Shown here piece after piece: positions 57,570 through 64,000 of a stretch of DNA of 64,000 bases. Source of the stretch: Mimachlamys varia. Lineage: Eukaryota; Mollusca; Bivalvia; Pectinida; Pectinidae. The stretch's first letter is position 1. The number at the start of each line of letters is the position of its first letter. The notes beneath the pieces are model-generated. The model searched no databases and was not told where the DNA came from. It saw only the letters and a list, made by a program, of their open reading frames with translations. The DNA lies in contig OX392529.1 in the NCBI GenBank assembly GCA_947623455.1, positions 5,518,001 to 5,582,000 on the forward strand, in the 5' to 3' direction. Both the position numbers and the translations under genes were made by a program.

Positions 57570-60500
57570 GTGAGTTGGGTGTATTGTCTACCTTATCTAC
57601 AAAGGGCAATTTTCTTATTTATGAGAGTGTTAGTTGTCAATTTTAGTTCTGTAATCACAGAAATTGTTTAATGGCAAACATCTTATGTTATCTATAAGTG
57701 CTAGACAAACTAATATGATAGGATGATGTGAACACAATACTATCTACAGTAACTACACAACCGTACATTGAGCTCCTGTGATGTTGCTGATAGTCTTGTA
57801 ATGATGGGTTTAATAGGATAACCTTGTGATGATGGTTGCCAATAGGATGTGATCAAACATGTTGATGATTGTGTTGTAGTTATTTACTGGAGGTTGGTGT
57901 GAACCCGTATAGCACTGATGAGGATGGTAATACACCACTACATCTCGCTCTCCGCCGGGCACTCAAGGAAGCAAGCACCAACGTCCATACAAGTATGTAG
58001 TTCCATTTACACAACAGTTTTAGTAGAAACGTCCTAACAATAGTTACAGCCACACAATAGTTACAACCTCACAATAATTACAGCCACACAATAATAATTA
58101 CATCCACACAATAATTACATCCACACAATAGTTACATCCACACAATAATTACATCCACACAATAATTACATCCACACAATAATAACATCCACACAATAGT
58201 TACAACCTCACAATAATTACAGCCACACAATAGTTACAACCTCACAATAATTACATCCACACAATAACAATAACATCCACACAATAATTACATCCACACA
58301 ATAATTACATCCACACAATAACTACATCCTAACAATAATTATATCCACACAATAATTAAATCCTAACAATAATTACATCCACACAATAATTACATCCTAA
58401 CAATAATTACATCCACACAATAATTACATCCACACAATAATTACATCCACACAATAATTACATCCACACAATAATTACATCCACACAATAATTACTCATT
58501 GTCCTTGTTTACATGTAACTGCATTTGTGTTACAGTTTACAATGAACTCGTCCTGCCTCAACTAGAAAAATGTCCATTTTTGACTGAGGAGGTTGATGAT
58601 TATGGAACAAGCTGTAGGGATCTGTTGGACAGACTCCTGGAAAAACAACAGCGCCAAAAGTCATCAGGACAGGAGGTATTGTCTGTAGTGTTAACAAACA
58701 ATGTCATCAGGACAGGAGGTATTGTCTGTAGTGTTAACACACAATGTCATCAGGACAGGAGGTATTGTCTGTAGTGTTAACAAACAATGTCATCAGGACA
58801 GGAGGTATTGTCTGTAGTGTTAACACACAATGTCATCAGGACAGGAGGTATTGTCTGTAGTGTTAACAAACAATGTCATCAGGACAGGAGGTATTGTCTG
58901 TAGTGTTAACACACAATGTCATCAGGACAGGAGGTATTGTCTGTAGTGTTAACACACAATGCCATCAGGACAGGAGGTATTGTCTGTAGTGTTAACACAA
59001 TGTCATCAGGACAGGAGGTATTGTCTGTAGTGTTAACACACAATGTCATCAGGACAGGAGGTATTGTTTGTAGTGTTAACACAATGTCATCAGGACAGGA
59101 GGTACTGTCTGTAGTGTTAACACAATGTCATCAGGTTAGGGAGTATTGTCTGTAGTGTTAACACAATGTTATCAGGACAGGAGGTATTGTCTGTAGTGTT
59201 AACACAATGTCATCAGGACAGGAGGTACTGTCTGTAGTGTTAACACAATGTCATCAGGTTAGGGAGTATTGTCTGTAGTGTTAACACACAATGTCATCAG
59301 GACAGGAGGTATTGTCTGTAGTGTTAACACACAATGTCATCAGGACAGGAGGTATTGTCTGTAGTGTTAACACACAATGTCATCAGGACAGGAGGTATTG
59401 TTTGTAGTGTTAACACAATGTCATCAGGACAGGAGGTACTGTCTGTAGTGTTAACACAATGTCATCAGGTTAGGGAGTATTGTCTGTAGGGTTAAAACAC
59501 AATGTCATCAGGACAGGAGGTATTGTCTGTAGTGTTAACACACAATGTCATCAGGACAGGAGGTATTGTTTGTAGTGTTAACAAACTAATGTCATCAGGA
59601 CAGGAGGTATTGTCTGTAGTGTTAACACAATGTCATCAGGACAGGAGGTATTGTCTGTAGTGTTAACACACAATGACATCAGGAGAGGAGGTATTGTCTG
59701 TAGTGTTAACACAATGACATCAGGACAAGAGGTATTGTCTGTAGTGTTAACACAATGTCATAAGGACAGGAGGTATTGTCTGTAGTGTTAACACAATGAC
59801 ATCAGGACAGGAGGTATTGTCTGTAGTGTTAACACACAATGCCATCAGGACAGGAGGTATTGTCTGTAGTGTTAACACACAATGTCATCAGGACAGGAGG
59901 TATTGTCTGTAGTGTTCACACAATGTCATCAGGACAGGAGGTATTGTCTGTAGTGTTAACACAATGTCATCAGGACAGGAGGTATTGTCTGTAGTGTTGA
60001 CACACAATGTCATTAGGACAGGAGGTATTGTCTGTAGTGTTAATACACAATGCCATCAGGACAGGAGGTATTGTCTGTAGTGTTAACACACAATGTCATC
60101 AGGACAGGAGGTATTGTCTGTAGTGTTAACACACAATGCCATCAAGACAGGAGGTATTGTCTGTAGTGTTAACACAATGACATCAGGACAGGAGGTATTG
60201 TCTGTAGTGTTAACTAACTAATGTCATCAGGACAGGAGGTATTGTCTGTAGTGTTGACACAATGACATCAGGTCAGGAGGTATTGTCTGTAGTGTTAACA
60301 CAATGACATCAGGACAGGAGGTATTGTCTGTAGTGTTAACACAATGTCATCAGGACAGGAGGTATTGTCTGTAGTGTTGACACACAATGTCATCAGGACA
60401 GGAGGTATTGTCTGTAGTGTTAACACACAATGCCATCAGGACAGGAGGTATTGTCTGTAGTGTTACACACAATGTCATCAGGACAGGAGGTATTGTCTGT

Positions 60501-63229
60501 AGTGTTAACACACAATGTCATCAGGACAGGAGGTATTGTCTGTAGTGTTAACACAATGTCATCAGGACAGGAGGTATTGTCTGTAGTGTTAACACAATGT
60601 CATCAGGACAGGAGGTATTGTCTGTAGTGTTGACACACAATGTCATCAGGACAGGAGGTATTGTCTGTAGTGTTGACACACAATGTCATCAGGACAGGAG
60701 GTATTGTCTGTAGTGTTAACACAATGACATCAGGACAGGAGGTATTGTCTGTAGTGTTAACACAATGACATCAGGTCAGGAGATATTGTCTGTAGTGTTA
60801 ACACAATGACATCAGGAGAGGAGGTATTGTCTGTAGTGTTAACACAATGACATCAGGTCAGGAGGTATTGTCTGTAGTGTTAACACAATGACATCAGGAC
60901 AGGAGGTATTGTCTGTAGTGTTAACACACAATGTCATCAGGACAGGAGATATTGTCTGTAGTGTTAACACAATGTCATCAGGACAGGAGGTATTGTCTGT
61001 AGTGTTAACACACAATGTCATCAGGACAGGAGGTATTGTTTGTAGTGTTAACAAACTAATGTCATCAGGACAGGAGGTATTGTCTGTAGTGTTAACACAA
61101 TGTCATCAGGACAGGAGGTATTGTCTGTAGTGTTAACACACAATGACATCAGGAGAGGAGGTATTGTCTGTAGTGTTAACACAATGACATCAGGACAAGA
61201 GGTATTGTCTGTAGTGTTAACACAATGTCATAAGGACAGGAGGTATTGTCTGTAGTGTTAACACAATGACATCAGGACAGGAGGTATTGTCTGTAGTGTT
61301 AACACACAATGCCATCAGGACAGGAGGTATTGTCTGTAGTGTTAACACACAATGTCATCAGGACAGGAGGTATTGTCTGTAGTGTTCACACAATGTCATC
61401 AGGACAGGAGGTATTGTCTGTAGTGTTAACACAATGTCATCAGGACAGGAGGTATTGTCTGTAGTGTTGACACACAATGTCATTAGGACAGGAGGTATTG
61501 TCTGTAGTGTTAATACACAATGCCATCAGGACAGGAGGTATTGTCTGTAGTGTTAACACACAATGTCATCAGGACAGGAGGTATTGTCTGTAGTGTTAAC
61601 ACACAATGCCATCAAGACAGGAGGTATTGTCTGTAGTGTTAACACAATGACATCAGGACAGGAGGTATTGTCTGTAGTGTTAACTAACTAATGTCATCAG
61701 GACAGGAGGTATTGTCTGTAGTGTTGACACAATGACATCAGGTCAGGAGGTATTGTCTGTAGTGTTAACACAATGACATCAGGACAGGAGGTATTGTCTG
61801 TAGTGTTAACACAATGTCATCAGGACAGGAGGTATTGTCTGTAGTGTTGACACACAATGTCATCAGGACAGGAGGTATTGTCTGTAGTGTTAACACACAA
61901 TGCCATCAGGACAGGAGGTATTGTCTGTAGTGTTACACACAATGTCATCAGGACAGGAGGTATTGTCTGTAGTGTTAACACACAATGTCATCAGGACAGG
62001 AGGTATTGTCTGTAGTGTTAACACAATGTCATCAGGACAGGAGGTATTGTCTGTAGTGTTAACACAATGTCATCAGGACAGGAGGTATTGTCTGTAGTGT
62101 TGACACACAATGTCATCAGGACAGGAGGTATTGTCTGTAGTGTTGACACACAATGTCATCAGGACAGGAGGTATTGTCTGTAGTGTTAACACAATGACAT
62201 CAGGACAGGAGGTATTGTCTGTAGTGTTAACACAATGACATCAGGTCAGGAGATATTGTCTGTAGTGTTAACACAATGACATCAGGAGAGGAGGTATTGT
62301 CTGTAGTGTTAACACAATGACATCAGGTCAGGAGGTATTGTCTGTAGTGTTAACACAATGACATCAGGACAGGAGGTATTGTCTGTAGTGTTAACACACA
62401 ATGTCATCAGGACAGGAGATATTGTCTGTAGTGTTAACACAATGTCATCAGGACAGGAGGTATTGTCTGTAGTGTTAACACAATGACATCAGGTCAGGAG
62501 GTATTGTCTGTAGTGTTAACACAATGACATCAGGACAGGAGGTATTGTCTGTAGTGTTAACAAACTAATGTCATCAGGACAGGAGGTATTGTCTGTAGTG
62601 TTGACACAATGACATCAGGTCAGGAGGTATTGTCTGTAGTGTTAACACAATGACATCAGGACAGGAGGTATTGTCTGTAGTGTTAACACAATGACATCAG
62701 GACAGGAGGTATTGTCTGTAGTGTTAACACACAATGTCACCAGGTTAGGGAGGATTGTCTGTAGTGTTAACACACAATGACATCAGGACAGGAGGTATTG
62801 TCTGTAGTGTTAACACACAATGTCATCAGGTTAGGGAGTATTGTCCATTACATTGAAAGAAAACAGAACAGTATTACAGTCACTGAACACTTTCCCAGAA
62901 ATAAATTGATAACAGAAGAATAATGCTGGTAATATCAAGATGTGCTTTATCTGAATATTTTTCATGTAAACATGATTGAGGCTTCCTCATAGACCACTCA
63001 TGACCCTTGTCTTGGTTAAATGGACTGTTAAATGTGGCTGAAGATAATTTTTGTTTTCAAAGAAAATCTTTATATAAATTTATTAAATTTTATTTGCAGT
63101 TCCAGACATGGTTTGAGGCACCAGAAACTGTAGACTGTTCTTCTCCCTCAGAGCAGGAATGGCAACAAAAGATCTTTCAGGAGTATCACTATGAGTGTGA
63201 ACAAGAGGGTGTTAAAATCAAAGTCTCTG
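57382..63229 (+). CDS. NFKBIL1: NFKBIL1-like (IkappaB-like) ankyrin protein, exons 1-4, 3' end off window
   Basis: Coding exons 57382-57569, 57880-57992, 58536-58675, 63100-63229; phases 2, 1, 0, 1; 190 codons visible. ATG 57382 follows an in-frame TAA and an acceptor (TTGCAG, 57372), so it is the first possible start. Ankyrin-type region: LSKRRNLLHYCSKYGLGGVC, RYLLEVGVNPYSTDEDGNTP then LHLALRRAL. Next come VLPQLEKCPFLTEEVDDYGT and CRDLLDRLLEKQQ, then EQEWQQKIFQEYHYECEQE. Order and spacing match NFKBIL1 (about 380 aa): two ankyrin repeats, PLLxRCP..NKDGETPxxIL, EWRQKL..E.EDEW. The vertebrate protein is nuclear and linked to NF-kB control and mRNA processing; role here by homology. Confidence 0.82.
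57880..57992 (+). CDS. NFKBIL1: NFKBIL1-like exon 2 (ankyrin)
   Basis: Acceptor TGTTGTAG, donor ACAA|GTATGT. YLLEVGVNPYSTDEDGNTPL then HLALRRALKEASTNVHT: DGNTPLHLA is a canonical ankyrin-repeat turn and helix. Confidence 0.9.
58017..58497. repeat. 17-bp minisatellite, about 28 copies
   Basis: Units ACATCCACACAATAATT, variants ACAGCCACACAATAGTT and ACATCCTAACAATAATT. Fills NFKBIL1-like intron 2 and stops about 40 bp before the exon 3 acceptor. Confidence 0.95.
58536..58675 (+). CDS. NFKBIL1: NFKBIL1-like exon 3
   Basis: Acceptor TGTTACAG. YNELVLPQLEKCPFLTEEVD, DYGTSCRDLLDRLLEKQQRQ, KSSGQE. Ends GGACAGGAG|GTATTG in phase 0, matching exon 4. The last ~15 bases and the donor are the first copy of the following minisatellite. 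Confidence 0.85.
58660..62850. repeat. 38-43-bp minisatellite spanning the exon 3 donor, about 105 copies
   Basis: Units TGTCATCAGGACAGGAGGTA then TTGTCTGTAGTGTTAACACA(CAA). Marker variants (ATCAGGAGAGG, CATTAGGACAG, CATAAGGAC, GTTACACAC, ACAAACTAATG) recur exactly 1470 bp apart, showing a tandem duplication of ~59500-60969 as ~60970-62439. Each unit repeats the exon 3 end and its donor GAG|GTATTG. Confidence 0.97.
63100..63229 (+). CDS. NFKBIL1: NFKBIL1-like exon 4
   Basis: Acceptor TTATTTGCAG, donor TCTG|GTAAGT. FQTWFEAPETVDCSSPSEQE, then WQQKIFQEYHYECEQEGVKI. The EQEWQQKIFQEYHYE segment corresponds to EREWRQKLQGELEDEW of vertebrate NFKBIL1. Ends in phase 1. Confidence 0.87.
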
Positions 63230-64000
63230 GTAAGTATTAATATAAAGGTACTATATCTGGAGTAGGTTTATACAGGGAAGCGGGTTTCAGATCAAGGTCA
63301 CAGGCAAGGGCGGATCCAGAAATTTTTCAGGGGGGTGTCACAATTTCATATTTCAAGTTAATTTTGCAGCAAATGCAGTCTTAACCACATCATGTTGTCT
63401 TAACAAATAAATTTGTTCAAATACAATATCAGAGACATATAAACGTCTCTGACAATCTGCAGTTAATTTTGGAATTAAAATTATAAATTAAGTTGCACTA
63501 GTGATGATCACTGCAAATACATAATATACTGTAATGCTTATTTACATACATGTTTTTATGTGCTAATGACCTTTTCTTGACGTGACTTTCTCACAACTAT
63601 AGAAACGGGCAATGCAAACCTCTACCGGGAAGAAATGCATGATGAAACTCCATTTTTGATAGAATGTTTTTTGATTGACCTATATATCCTTTTTATTCTT
63701 AATGAAACGGAAGCGAAGTTCCAAACTTCTAAAGTTTTACTAAATACACACTAAAAATAAATTGATATTTCTTATGAAAGTAGAAAATTTATAGAAAGAA
63801 GTCTGTAAAGCATTTTGTTTTATGTATCAAAGAAGACAAAAATATTTATCAAATGTAATCCAATTATACTCAAGGAATATTTTGGTCTCAATCATAAGCC
63901 AAATATGGCTAGACACTAATGAATGTTTTTTTTTATGTTTGAACAACACTGTATTTTATAATTATTATGTATTCTACATGTATGCGATTCTTTAATAAGC
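63230..64000. other. NFKBIL1-like intron 4, part, with a transposon end
   Basis: AAGGGCGGATCCAGAAATTT at about 63306, followed by GGGGGGTGTCAC, resembles the GGGCGGATCCAG terminal repeat of common animal hAT/MITE families; no matching second end in the window. The rest is AT-rich. Confidence 0.4.

Overview
This window looks like nuclear DNA of an invertebrate animal, most likely a mollusc and possibly a bivalve. The evidence is split genes with GT-AG introns, metazoan gene families (RABL6, NFKBIL1, a mucin-like secreted protein), Harbinger/hAT/non-LTR/SINE elements of animal type, AT-rich composition and very heavy private minisatellites. The mollusc assignment is inference. There is no sign of a prokaryotic genome, operon or CRISPR array.

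Region 1 (1-21.5 kb, minus strand) is one gene, a Rab-like protein 6 (RABL6/Parf) orthologue. I resolved 13 coding exons (ATG at 21031, last visible exon 2026-2108). All splice phases agree and give 676 codons; the last C-terminal codons lie left of base 1. Most large introns are filled by their own minisatellite (periods 44, 34, 67, 39, 38, 15, 40, 33 and 23 bp). Intron 7 also holds a decayed hAT-like transposon, itself split by a 1.39-kb insertion. Intron 2 holds a SINE.

Region 2 (21.5-35.5 kb) is intergenic and rich in transposons: a 36-bp minisatellite, a ~130-bp repeat, several short inverted-repeat elements, and a ~4.5-kb PIF/Harbinger element with terminal inverted repeats (27151-31687). 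Its Myb-like gene (+) and transposase gene (-) are convergent. Integrase-like and other transposon-associated relics follow on the minus strand, with a perfect 5 x 50-bp repeat, then a G-rich 27-bp minisatellite.

Region 3 (35.6-50.8 kb, plus strand) is a secreted protein gene: signal peptide, seven 11-residue Thr/Pro repeats, a PAN/apple-like Cys region, a short Cys-rich exon, and a terminal exon with an acidic DPGSE repeat. A second, degenerate copy of the terminal exon lies 0.8 kb downstream with its own poly(A) signal. Intron 1 contains a 5'-truncated non-LTR retrotransposon, a second RT relic and a tRNA-derived SINE. Intron 2 is a 4.5-kb 29-bp minisatellite with a 725-bp higher-order period.

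Region 4 (50.8-57.3 kb) is AT-rich intergenic DNA with a long inverted-repeat element (52.3-54.2 kb). Region 5 (57.3-64 kb, plus strand) is the 5' part of an NFKBIL1-like ankyrin gene (four coding exons). Its intron 3 is a 4.2-kb minisatellite containing a 1470-bp tandem duplication.

The main unusual signal is that several minisatellites span an exon end plus its splice donor, so the array multiplies the authentic donor site (RABL6 exons 11 and 12, NFKBIL1-like exon 3).
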